Shown here: positions 1 to 6,672 of the stretch, in pieces
Position numbering within the stretch: the first letter of the stretch is position 1
Layout of the letters: every line of letters starts with the position of its first letter
Assembly (NCBI GenBank): GCA_029934165.1
Contig: JAOZMU010000107.1
Coordinates: 1 to 8,922 of the forward strand
Direction: 5' to 3'
Source of the DNA: Bacteroidales bacterium
GTDB taxonomy: Bacteria > Bacteroidota > Bacteroidia > Bacteroidales > JAOZMU01
Length of the DNA stretch: 8,922 bases
Notes under the pieces: generated by a model
Seen by the model: the letters and a program-made list of their open reading frames with translations, nothing else
Database searches by the model: none
What the model was told of the DNA's origin: nothing
Translations under genes and position numbers: made by a program

Positions 1-63
1 AAATGCTTTCTGACCGAATTTGGCTTTAATAGATTTATTATTGTCCAAAGTCTAAATCAATAA
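1..63 (+). CDS. Possible C-terminal tail of a plus-strand gene cut by the window edge
   Basis: Reading from base 1, this frame is open for 20 codons and ends at a TAA at 61-63. The residues are plausible for a protein end (K-C-F-L-T-E-F-G-F-N-R-F-I-I-V-Q-S-L-N-Q). If real, the gene converges on the DUF4924 gene, with only 10 bases between the two stop codons. A 20-codon open frame is too short to exclude chance in AT-rich DNA, and I recognise no family. No other frame at this edge looks better. Confidence 0.2.
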   Translation, partial: KCFLTEFGFNRFIIVQSLNQ

Positions 64-73
64 AAACATTGCC

Positions 74-649
74 TTAATACATATTGTTGGCTGTTTCTGT
101 TTCCGACAAATTTGCATGGTATTTGGTCGATAAAACGGCTAATAGGCTACTAATCTGAGTAGTAATTTTAGAAACCTCTTCAGAGATATTCTGTTTTTTC
201 AACCTAAGCATCCATTGAGAGTAAAGTGCTGTTATTGCCACCTCGATTGGGTTTGCAATGTCAAGTTTTGTGATTTTTGCAAACTCGGCAAGTAGTGGCA
301 TTGTGGCATTTGCTTTTGTGGTGTAATCTATTTCTGCTGGCGACGAAAGTAACTGAAAATGAAGTGTTTTCAATTCATCAACATTGTTTTTTATGAACTG
401 AAAATGTCCGCTTTTTTCTATTCGCTCGTCTTTCATCATCTCTAATAAACCAGAATACCAATTGCTTATTTTGTCTTTCTGAAATTTGTCTATCTCGAAT
501 TTATCGACAATATTCGCGTTTACTTTTGTAATATCAAATCCGAATCCTCTGAGCATATCTTCGACATACCAAATATAGAGTACGTATTCTACTATATTTG
601 TTTCTTTTTTTTGTTTTGCAATGTACATGATTGATAAATTTTTAATCAT
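74..649 (-). CDS. DUF4924 family protein (Bacteroidetes, function unknown)
   Basis: The 191-residue product matches my recollection of the DUF4924 family, a conserved Bacteroidetes protein of about 180-190 residues without an assigned function. Recognisable parts are the N-terminal M-Y-I-A-K-Q-K-K-E-T-N-I-V-E-Y-V-L-Y-I-W stretch with V-E-D-M-L-R just after it, a central W-Y-x-x-L-x-x-M-M-K-D-E, and a C-terminal helical L-R-L-K-K-Q-x-I-S-E-E region. It looks cytoplasmic and all-helical, with no signal peptide or membrane segment. Family members as I remember them begin at the second methionine (residue 8, ATG at 626-628), so that start is at least as likely as the longer one listed. No Shine-Dalgarno sequence helps decide. 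It is separated from the upstream hybrid kinase by 382 bp containing a large hairpin repeat, so it is probably transcribed on its own. Confidence 0.85.
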   Translation of the reverse strand: MIKNLSIMYIAKQKKETNIVEYVLYIWYVEDMLRGFGFDITKVNANIVDKFEIDKFQKDKISNWYSGLLEMMKDERIEKSGHFQFIKNNVDELKTLHFQLLSSPAEIDYTTKANATMPLLAEFAKITKLDIANPIEVAITALYSQWMLRLKKQNISEEVSKITTQISSLLAVLSTKYHANLSETETANNMY

Positions 650-1031
650 TATTAAGTTAGGTGCGTAAAAAATATTGTCATTAGTAATTATTAGCTATTG
701 CTTGAAAATTAGAATTTTATGCAACCAGAAAAGTAAATTATTTAACTAAATTTTGAATATTCAAGTCGTTTCCCGACTACGTTGGTTGCGGCAGGGATTG
801 TAGCGGTAGCTTGCCGAAGTGGCTTGCGATTTTTGGCGCGGTTTGGCGAGCGACCGATAGGAAGCTCCGCTAAACCGCTTGCCAAAAACGCAAGCCACAA
901 GGCAACTACAAGCGGAAAGCCCACGAGCCGCCCAAAAAATCCTGATAATCATTAAGTTGTTGTTTTTTCTGTGTAAATATGCGTTTCGTATTGCTTAATG
1001 TGAATTTGTTTTTTGTGCTATGTTTTATTAC
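650..1031. other. Intergenic region between the hybrid kinase and the DUF4924 gene
   Basis: Apart from the hairpin element in its middle, this 382-bp stretch holds no supportable gene. The part nearest the DUF4924 gene (650-760) is very AT-rich and should contain its promoter. On the minus strand there is a loose TATTTTTT resembling the Bacteroidetes -7 box TAnnTTTG, but no convincing -33 partner, so I do not call a promoter. The part next to the hybrid kinase stop (946-1031) shows no hairpin followed by a T-run, so a conventional terminator is not evident unless the GC-rich hairpin plays that part. Confidence 0.6.
764..945. repeat. GC-rich palindromic hairpin element
   Basis: This is a sharply GC-rich island in otherwise AT-rich intergenic DNA. 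Its core is a long imperfect inverted repeat. On the left are TAG 807-809, TTGCC 811-815, GTGGCTTGCG 819-828, TTTTTGGC 830-837 and GCGGTTT 838-844. These pair in order with CTA 906-908, GGCAA 901-905, CGCAAGCCAC 889-898, GCCAAAAA 881-888 and AAACCGC 872-878, with small bulges. An inner GAGC/GCTC pair (848-851 and 864-867) closes the apex. A separate small hairpin, AGTCG-TTTCC-CGACT, sits at 764-778. The flanks GGGATTGTAGCGG and CTACAAGCGGAAAGCCC resemble, from memory, hairpin repeats scattered between genes in Bacteroidetes. Small ORFs across it on the minus strand are in competing frames and look spurious. It may also separate the transcripts of the hybrid kinase and the DUF4924 gene. Outer boundaries are approximate. 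Confidence 0.75.
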
Positions 1032-4000
1032 CTATTTTTCGTTTAGAAATAGCTCTAATTCAATGGAATACTTTTCCCATTTGGAGGTTATTAGTTTCAA
1101 TAAATGAGGAATTTCATCTGTGCTTTTGTTTGCTTTGATGTCGGCTTCCATTGTTTTTGCGATATTTGTTAATTCGTGCGCTCCCAAATATCCATAAGTT
1201 GTTTTTAATGTGTGCATTATGGCTCTAATCCTATCCCATTCTTTCTGCTTACATACGCTCAAAGCCTCTTCGAGTTGCTTTGGTATTGTCTTTAACCCGA
1301 GGGCTACAATATGTCGGATTTTTTTTTGGTTTCCTTTGTACATTTTATTCAACAAAGATAAGTCAATTTTTTCTGTAGAAGGCTCGGTATCAGAAATTTC
1401 TGCTAAAGTGATGGTTTGTTGGAAATCGTCTTTTTGCTTTTTATCGGTGTTTCCGATGAGTGTGTTTATTGTCCCGATTAATACCTCGGCATCAAATGGT
1501 TTGGTCATATAGCCGTCCATTCCGGCTTTTAGGCATTCTTCTTTTTCCTCGGTCATTGCGTGGGCAGAAAGACCAAGAATAGGTATTTTGTTTTTTGGGT
1601 AATCCAACTTTTCTCTAATGAATTGTGTGGCTTCGAGTCCGTCCATTTTTGGCATCTGAATATCCATCAAAACAATATCGTAGTCGTTTTCCTTTAGTTT
1701 TTTTATCGCCGCAAGTCCATTCAAGGCAACATCAATTTTGATATTCTTGTTGTAACCTTTCAAGGTATCAATAGCTAAAGTTTGATTTATTTCATTGTCC
1801 TCGACCAACAAAATCCTAATATCTGCAAGTTGAATTGCGTTTGACATATTCAATAAATCGCTTGTATTTTCGATGGAATTTCCGAGTCCTTTTTTGTATT
1901 TAATGGTGAAAATGAAGCTACTGCCTTTGTTGACCTCGCTTTTTACGTTTATTTGTCCGCCTTGCATTTCCACCAAATTTTTCACGATAGAAAGCCCTAA
2001 TCCTGTTCCGCCATATTTGCGACTTGTGAACGTCTCGGCTTGGATAAAATCATCGAAAATAGTATTTATTTTTTTCTGCGAAATCCCAATTCCGGTGTCA
2101 ATAACATTGAACTCAAGGATTACAGAATCGTTGTATTCGTCCAATAAATTAATGATTAGTTTTACTGTTCCGTTTCGTTCCGTAAACTTTATTGCATTGC
2201 CAATCAGGTTGTTCAAAATTTGATTCAACCGATATGGGTCGCCTTGTACGTACATTGGTGCCATTGGGTCGATGAAAAATATCAGCCGAATATCTTTTTC
2301 TTCTGCCTTAATATCTATTGTTGTAATAAGGTTTTTAATGAAACTCTTAAAATCAAATTCAATCGTTTCTATCTTCAATTTTCCCGATTCTAATTTAGAG
2401 AAATCCAAAATATCGTTCACCACAACAAGCAGGTTGTCTCCCGATATTTTTATCTTGCGCATATAGTCGAACTGCTTGTGTGTCAGGGTAGTTTTTAGTA
2501 ATAAATTGACAAATCCGATGATGGCATTTAGCGGTGTTCGTAGTTCGTGGCTTGTGTTTGCAAGAAAATTTTCGCGTAGTTTGGCATTTTTCTTTATCTG
2601 CTTATTTGCGCGTTGCAACTCTTCTTTTTGCAGTTTTATTTGCTCAAGGTCTTTCAATCGGTTTACGTGTTGCCGACTTGATTTTTTCAACACCTTTTCT
2701 AACTCTTCTTTCTGCTCGGTGATTTCTTGGTAGGCGCTTTCGAGTTTTTTCTTGTTTTTTGTCAGCAAATACGTGCGTTCTTTTACCTTTTGTTCAAGGC
2801 TCATGTTTGCGTTTTCTTTCAGTTTATTAAGTTTTTGCAAGCTCTCAAGTGCTTCATTATAAGCCTTGTTTTGTAATATTTTTATTTTTGCAATGAGCGC
2901 AATTGTCATCGTAATTATTTGTAGCGCGACACCAATTTTAAGGGCTATATTACCTATATAAATGGAAAACAACCCAAGAGAAATGCTTAAACCAATTATT
3001 GTTCCGCCACCCAAAATAAACAGAAAGCTTACTATAAAATAATTGCTAACATGAGGGTTTTTACTGTGTACAAAAAGCGTAGATATTAATAAAATTAGCA
3101 TCGAAATTGTCAATGCAACCAATGTCAATATTACGAAGTAATATGAATATATCAACGAAGTAAGCGAAAGAACTCCAAGAATGAATAGAAAAATATCGAA
3201 TCCATATATTATTTTATAGCCACGATTTAGTATCACTTTCAATTCAAAGTATGCTACTGTAAAAATAGCCAAGAAAATTTGTGCAAAAATAGCCAGAAAA
3301 AAGATAGAGTGATTTGCAAAAAAAGGATAGTCTGACCAAATTAACTGAAAACCAACACCATCTAAACTGGCGCACAATAATCCAGCACAAAAAATATAAA
3401 GGGCAAAACCAATATACGAGAGACGCTTGACGTTGATAATCAGCAAAAAAATTGCCGTAATAAAAAGAATTGTCAAGATACCATAAAAAACACCCATGTA
3501 TAAATAGTCGATAGAATTATTCTCAATAAAATAATTTTGAGAATGCAATGAAATTGGAATTTGAGAAATTCCGGCATTAAGTTTCAAGCGCACAAAAAAC
3601 GCCTGCCGATGACCTTTCTCTATCGTCAAATTATACACAAATAACCGATGATTAATTTTTCGTTTGTCTTTCGGAAATTCATGGTTAGAAAGATGATGAA
3701 ATATTTCAATATTATCTTCATAACCAAATACTTCTATACTGTCGATAAGTGGATTACCAATTTCTAAATAGAAGCTGTTGTTTTCTGAGGTAGCATTAGA
3801 AATTTCAAAACGAAGCCAAAAAATATTGGCATCTGATTTTAAATGCAAGCTGTTTTTGCTCGTGAAACAAAATTTGGACTCAATTTTACTAATGTTATTA
3901 ATGTTAATATTGCGCAGAGAATCTCTGTACACCGAAACATGCGGCACAACATTATACGTAGGCGCATCTTTAATCTGCAACGGTTTACACTTCTGTCCAA

Positions 4001-4076
4001 GCACCGAGTATGGCGCAATAAACACAAAAATAATAACCCAAAACAAAAGAACTAAAAAACGCTGACGAGTGTACAT
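1032..4076 (-). CDS. 7TMR-DISM hybrid sensor histidine kinase with receiver and HPt domains
   Basis: This 1014-residue inner-membrane sensor carries a full phosphorelay in one chain. Residues 1-27 look like a signal peptide (cleavage near V-L-G/Q). Residues about 40-180 fit a periplasmic 7TMR-DISMED2 ligand domain (F-W-L-R-F-E-I at 86-92). Residues about 190-398 hold seven hydrophobic helices (7TMR-DISM). A coiled coil spans about 400-500. The HisKA box N-T-S-H-E-L-R-T-P has the phosphoacceptor His510. The ATPase domain shows N627 (N box), D660-T-G-I-G (G1) and G-G-T-G-L-G-L-S (G2, 689-696). The receiver has acidic E759/D760, phosphoacceptor D805 (M-D-I-Q-M-P), S837 and K859. The C-terminal HPt has His955 in M-H-T-L-K. 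All key residues are intact, so it should relay phosphate His-Asp-His to a soluble regulator not present here. The ATG directly precedes the signal peptide, which supports this start. The ligand is unknown. Confidence 0.95.
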   Translation of the reverse strand: MYTRQRFLVLLFWVIIFVFIAPYSVLGQKCKPLQIKDAPTYNVVPHVSVYRDSLRNININNISKIESKFCFTSKNSLHLKSDANIFWLRFEISNATSENNSFYLEIGNPLIDSIEVFGYEDNIEIFHHLSNHEFPKDKRKINHRLFVYNLTIEKGHRQAFFVRLKLNAGISQIPISLHSQNYFIENNSIDYLYMGVFYGILTILFITAIFLLIINVKRLSYIGFALYIFCAGLLCASLDGVGFQLIWSDYPFFANHSIFFLAIFAQIFLAIFTVAYFELKVILNRGYKIIYGFDIFLFILGVLSLTSLIYSYYFVILTLVALTISMLILLISTLFVHSKNPHVSNYFIVSFLFILGGGTIIGLSISLGLFSIYIGNIALKIGVALQIITMTIALIAKIKILQNKAYNEALESLQKLNKLKENANMSLEQKVKERTYLLTKNKKKLESAYQEITEQKEELEKVLKKSSRQHVNRLKDLEQIKLQKEELQRANKQIKKNAKLRENFLANTSHELRTPLNAIIGFVNLLLKTTLTHKQFDYMRKIKISGDNLLVVVNDILDFSKLESGKLKIETIEFDFKSFIKNLITTIDIKAEEKDIRLIFFIDPMAPMYVQGDPYRLNQILNNLIGNAIKFTERNGTVKLIINLLDEYNDSVILEFNVIDTGIGISQKKINTIFDDFIQAETFTSRKYGGTGLGLSIVKNLVEMQGGQINVKSEVNKGSSFIFTIKYKKGLGNSIENTSDLLNMSNAIQLADIRILLVEDNEINQTLAIDTLKGYNKNIKIDVALNGLAAIKKLKENDYDIVLMDIQMPKMDGLEATQFIREKLDYPKNKIPILGLSAHAMTEEKEECLKAGMDGYMTKPFDAEVLIGTINTLIGNTDKKQKDDFQQTITLAEISDTEPSTEKIDLSLLNKMYKGNQKKIRHIVALGLKTIPKQLEEALSVCKQKEWDRIRAIMHTLKTTYGYLGAHELTNIAKTMEADIKANKSTDEIPHLLKLITSKWEKYSIELELFLNEK

Positions 4077-4146
4077 AATTCATTTTTTTTGTAAGCAATT
4101 AAGCACATATTCTAAGCAAAAAGAGCTAAATCTGCTCATAACAAAA

Positions 4147-4166
4147 TTAAGGTTTAAGACCTATTT
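4147..4166 (+). repeat. Palindromic repeat, copy 1 (TAAGGTYTAAGACCT family)
   Basis: The sequence TTAAGGTTTAAGACCTATTT matches the reverse complement of 6494-6513 at 19 of 20 positions, and shares the 15-base core with 6572-6594. The core is a near-perfect palindrome (AGGTTT-A-AGACCT) with one T:G mismatch. It lies 71-90 bp upstream of the hybrid kinase start codon, a position compatible with an operator, but also with a dispersed repeat. Confidence 0.6.
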
Positions 4167-4202
4167 TTTATGATACGTTTAAGCTGTGAATTAACAACTT
4201 AG

Positions 4203-4241
4203 GTTAATAAAAAGCGTAAGAACTTTTATAAGAGTACTTAA
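4203..4241 (+). repeat. Diverged inverted repeat partner, left of the GAF kinase gene
   Basis: These 39 bases resemble the minus strand of 6223-6261 without gaps, matching at about 30 of 39 positions. The match includes a 12-base identical block, AAAAAGCGTAAG (4209-4220). Both copies can be read as 12 codons plus TAA with similar peptides (V-N-K-K-R-K-N-F-Y-K-S-T here). In this copy an in-frame TAG stands directly before the first codon, so it is not an intact gene. The two copies lie in inverted orientation on either side of the GAF kinase gene. Confidence 0.45.
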
Positions 4242-4348
4242 TTCATTGATTAGCAAAACTTTAAATAAATTAGCGCGAATTGTGTTTTTGTCTGATATTC
4301 AAGCAATTAGATACTGTAAGAAAAACTTTTCCGACTTTTCAGATGCTT

Positions 4349-6190
4349 TTAATTATTTGTAATATCATTTGTCAGTTTTTCAAATTGCTGGAGTAAAACG
4401 TTAATCTGCTCTATATCAAACTCATCGGTTTTTTGTTTTAGCTTTTTAGAGTAATTTACAAGACTAAGAAACCTATTTTTAGACGAAAACAAGAGTAATT
4501 CATTGGCAAATTTCTGAATATCACGTATTCGCCTTGTTATCAAAAGGTTGATTGCTATTGTTTGAAACTCGCTTATTTTGTCTAAAACAACTTTATCAAT
4601 ATCTATTTTTTGTTCTTTGTTGGTTCTTTGTCTTTTTACTACATCTTTTTTCGAGCTTTTCTTGTTCTTTTTTGTAAGAATAAATTCTTTTGAAAAACTG
4701 TCTGTTCTCGACGGAATAATATTTCTAACCGGCATCGTAATAATAAACGTACTTCCTTTGTTTTCAACACTTTCTGCGGATATTGTTCCACCGTTTTTTT
4801 CAACAAATTCCTTACATAAAATTAATCCTAACCCGCTTCCTTTTTCTTGCGATGTTCCTCTGGTTGTCATACCATTGGCAATATTAAAAATTTTTGTCAG
4901 GTTTTCTGGCTTTATCCCCACGCCAGAGTCCGAAATTCGTAACTCAAGATGACGCAAATTTGTTCTAACTTCTATAAGAATTTGTCCTTCTATTGGTGTG
5001 AATTTAAGCGCATTAGAAATCAAATTGCGAATAACTGTGCTAAAGGTGTTTTTATCAACAAAAATTTTAGTGTTAGCATCGACTAAATTGTTAATATCTA
5101 TGTGTTTATGGTCGGCAGTACTTGTCAAAGGCGCGATACAAGTAGAGATGAGTTTGTGCAAATTATATTGCTCTGGCGTAATACTAATCTGATTTGTTTG
5201 CGAGCGTGCCCATTCCAAAAGGTTTTCGAGCAGTTGGTGTGCATCACGCGATGAATTTTCAATATCCGACAATCGGTCTTGAATAAAGGAAGTCTCGTAA
5301 TCTGCGAAATTTTCATTTATCGACGAACTCATATTTATTAGTGTCCCAAATGGTGTTCGGAGGTCGTGGGCAACAATAGAAAAAAACTTGTCTTTGGTAG
5401 CATTGAGGAGTTGTAGCTCGTTGTGTTGTTTTTTCAATTCGTTGCTTTGTAAAAGAATTTCCTTTTTTTGGGTGTTTAAAACCTCATTTTGCGCTTCTAT
5501 CTTGGAATATGCTTCAGAATTTTCGATTGCAATACCAATATAAATCGCCAGACTCTTCAGAATATCAAGATGATAGGCTGTAAATTTATGCCGATTACTG
5601 CTCTGAACAGAAAATACTCCGATACGATTTTTTTTCGTTGTCAGAGGCGTGTAAATCATTGACGCTGAAACTTTTAGATGTTTCAATCTGTCAATATTAG
5701 GAAAATATTTTGTTATTTCGTTTACGCAATCTCCAATTAAAATGCTTTCTTGCTTCGCGTAGCATAGTTTCGACAACGAAAACTGGCTGTCAATTTCTTT
5801 GTAAATAAACGGGAAAACTTTTGTTTTTTTCTTTGCGCCGTAAAAGTAGAAACGATTTTTGTCTTCATCGAAAACTCCAGCAACAATCACCGAGGCATCC
5901 ATCAATTCATTGACGTGTTTGTATATTGTCAGAACAATTTTTTCTAACGAAAGATTTGAGGTTATCTCCCTGCCAATTTCGCTTATAACACGAATATTTT
6001 TATGAGCAGCTTCGGCTTTTTTTGTTTGTGTCTCTAACTCAGACTTTTGAAGGGTAACGAGTCGGGATTCAATTTTGCGCTTCTTCTGCAAAATACGGAT
6101 TATAAAATAAATGCCGACACATAGCAATAATCCAGCAATTGCGTATAAAAACAAAGGAAGCGGAAAAATTTTACTTATTTGTTGCATCAT
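4349..6190 (-). CDS. Membrane-anchored GAF-domain sensor histidine kinase
   Basis: The 613-residue product has one N-terminal membrane helix (about 10-33) with almost no periplasmic part, so sensing is probably cytoplasmic. A short coiled coil leads to a GAF domain (about 68-223), a second coiled coil (225-265), and a HisKA domain with S-I-V-A-H-D-L-R-T-P, phosphoacceptor His275. The ATPase domain has N393 (N box), D421-S-G-V-G (G1) and G-S-G-L-G-L (451-456, G2). After a basic low-complexity linker (about 500-530, rich in K, R and S), residues 535-613 form a helical tail. That tail resembles an HPt-type bundle, but has Asn563 (F-A-N-E-L) where the phosphoacceptor His would be. There is no receiver domain and no response regulator gene adjacent. 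Two ATGs stand in tandem at the start (6188-6190 and 6185-6187); either could be used. The GAF ligand cannot be told from the sequence. Confidence 0.93.
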   Translation of the reverse strand: MMQQISKIFPLPLFLYAIAGLLLCVGIYFIIRILQKKRKIESRLVTLQKSELETQTKKAEAAHKNIRVISEIGREITSNLSLEKIVLTIYKHVNELMDASVIVAGVFDEDKNRFYFYGAKKKTKVFPFIYKEIDSQFSLSKLCYAKQESILIGDCVNEITKYFPNIDRLKHLKVSASMIYTPLTTKKNRIGVFSVQSSNRHKFTAYHLDILKSLAIYIGIAIENSEAYSKIEAQNEVLNTQKKEILLQSNELKKQHNELQLLNATKDKFFSIVAHDLRTPFGTLINMSSSINENFADYETSFIQDRLSDIENSSRDAHQLLENLLEWARSQTNQISITPEQYNLHKLISTCIAPLTSTADHKHIDINNLVDANTKIFVDKNTFSTVIRNLISNALKFTPIEGQILIEVRTNLRHLELRISDSGVGIKPENLTKIFNIANGMTTRGTSQEKGSGLGLILCKEFVEKNGGTISAESVENKGSTFIITMPVRNIIPSRTDSFSKEFILTKKNKKSSKKDVVKRQRTNKEQKIDIDKVVLDKISEFQTIAINLLITRRIRDIQKFANELLLFSSKNRFLSLVNYSKKLKQKTDEFDIEQINVLLQQFEKLTNDITNN

Positions 6191-6222
6191 TAATATTGTT
6201 GAGTAAAACGCAAAACAGATTA

Positions 6223-6261
6223 TTATGTACTTATAAAATATTTCTTACGCTTTTTGTACAC
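6223..6261 (-). repeat. Diverged inverted repeat partner, right of the GAF kinase gene
   Basis: On the minus strand this matches plus 4203-4241 over 39 gapless positions, with AAAAAGCGTAAG (6244-6255 as its complement) identical. Here the frame is the end of an uninterrupted 20-codon ORF (6223-6285), M-A-N-P-V-V-I-Y-V-Y-K-K-R-K-K-Y-F-I-S-T, whose TAA lies 32 bases before the GAF kinase ATG. It could be a leader peptide, a gene relic or simply a noncoding repeat; the sequence does not decide. Confidence 0.45.
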
Positions 6262-6493
6262 GTAAATTACCACAGGATTTGCCATAATAAACCAATTCTC
6301 TTTGAAAAAAAGCACAACTAATAACCAACAACTTATTAATACGTTTGGACACGATACGTAAATTAATATGGTAATTTACAGCGAATTATCTCTTTTAGTA
6401 AACCATGTAAGCACTCATACAAAAATTTTTACATATTTACTTGTTCATATTTCGCTGATTAAGTGAACTTTGCAGAAATGCGTAAGCAACATT

Positions 6494-6513
6494 AAATAGG
6501 TCTTAGACCTTAA
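6494..6513 (-). repeat. Palindromic repeat, copy 2 (TAAGGTYTAAGACCT family)
   Basis: The plus strand reads AAATAGGTCTTAGACCTTAA, with perfect arms AGGTCT (6498-6503) and AGACCT (6505-6510) around one base. Read on the minus strand it differs from copy 1 by a single base over 20. It lies about 304-323 bp upstream of the GAF kinase start, in inverted orientation to copy 1. Confidence 0.6.
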
Positions 6514-6571
6514 ATGTTTACGAGCCTATTAATGACTAAAGATATAAAAATCATCTGGTATTTAAAACCGA

Positions 6572-6594
6572 AACTAAGGTCTAAGACCTTAGTT
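6572..6594. repeat. Perfect 23-bp palindrome, copy 3 of the family
   Basis: Arms AACTAAGGTCT (6572-6582) and AGACCTTAGTT (6584-6594) are exact reverse complements around a single A at 6583. This is the longest and most perfect of the three copies, and its centre is identical to copy 2. A one-base centre suits a protein-bound dyad better than an RNA hairpin, although as RNA a loop of three or more bases could still form. It lies 79 bp past the stop of the MobB-like gene, so a weak terminator role is an alternative; no T-run follows on the minus strand. Confidence 0.7.
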
Positions 6595-6608
6595 AGGAAT
6601 TTTAATGG
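6589..6608 (+). repeat. 20-bp direct repeat, left copy
   Basis: TTAGTTAGGAATTTTAATGG is identical to the last 20 bases of the window (8903-8922) in the same orientation. It begins inside the right arm of the 23-bp palindrome. The bases before and after the left copy were compared: upstream of the repeat the two copies diverge at once, and downstream the second copy cannot be followed past the window end. Confidence 0.6.
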
Positions 6609-6672
6609 CTTACTTTATTAAATTCATTTTACTAAGAAAAAAAAACGTATTTTCGAGGCTTAATATTGTATG

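Larger units (their letters stand above)
4077..4348. other. Intergenic region upstream of the hybrid kinase
   Basis: This 272-bp AT-rich stretch separates two kinase genes on the same strand, so the hybrid kinase probably has its own promoter here. It contains the TTAAGGTTTAAGACCTATTT palindrome (4147-4166) and the KKRK-type repeat (4203-4241), both listed separately. At 4320-4332 an AT-only hairpin sequence, GAAAAA-C-TTTTTC, lies 16-28 bases past the GAF kinase stop; it is too weak to call a terminator. No ORF of convincing length lies here, and no clear TTTG/TAnnTTTG promoter is visible. Confidence 0.5.
6191..6672. other. Intergenic region upstream of the GAF kinase
   Basis: This 482-bp AT-rich stretch lies between the MobB-like gene and the GAF kinase. 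It holds two copies of the AGGTCT/AGACCT palindrome (6494-6513 and 6572-6594), one copy of the 20-bp direct repeat (6589-6608), and the KKRK-type repeat (6223-6261). The minus strand also has a 20-codon ORF ending 32 bases before the kinase start (6223-6285). A run of nine A on the plus strand (T on the minus strand, near 6639-6647) follows the MobB-like stop, but no stem precedes it. Small ORFs in the region, such as plus 6368-6466 (32 residues), have no coding support. Confidence 0.5.

Noticed and set aside
742..952. Two overlapping minus-strand ORFs of about 60 residues in the GC-rich island
   Set aside because: They lie in competing frames across a strong inverted repeat and their peptides show no family features; GC-rich hairpin DNA is open by composition.
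6368..6466. 32-residue plus-strand ORF upstream of the GAF kinase
   Set aside because: No coding signature or repeat logic; expected by chance in this much noncoding AT-rich DNA.
6572..6594. Rho-independent terminator for the MobB-like gene
   Set aside because: The stem is AT-rich with a one-base centre and no T-run follows on the minus strand; the motif also recurs elsewhere upstream of genes.
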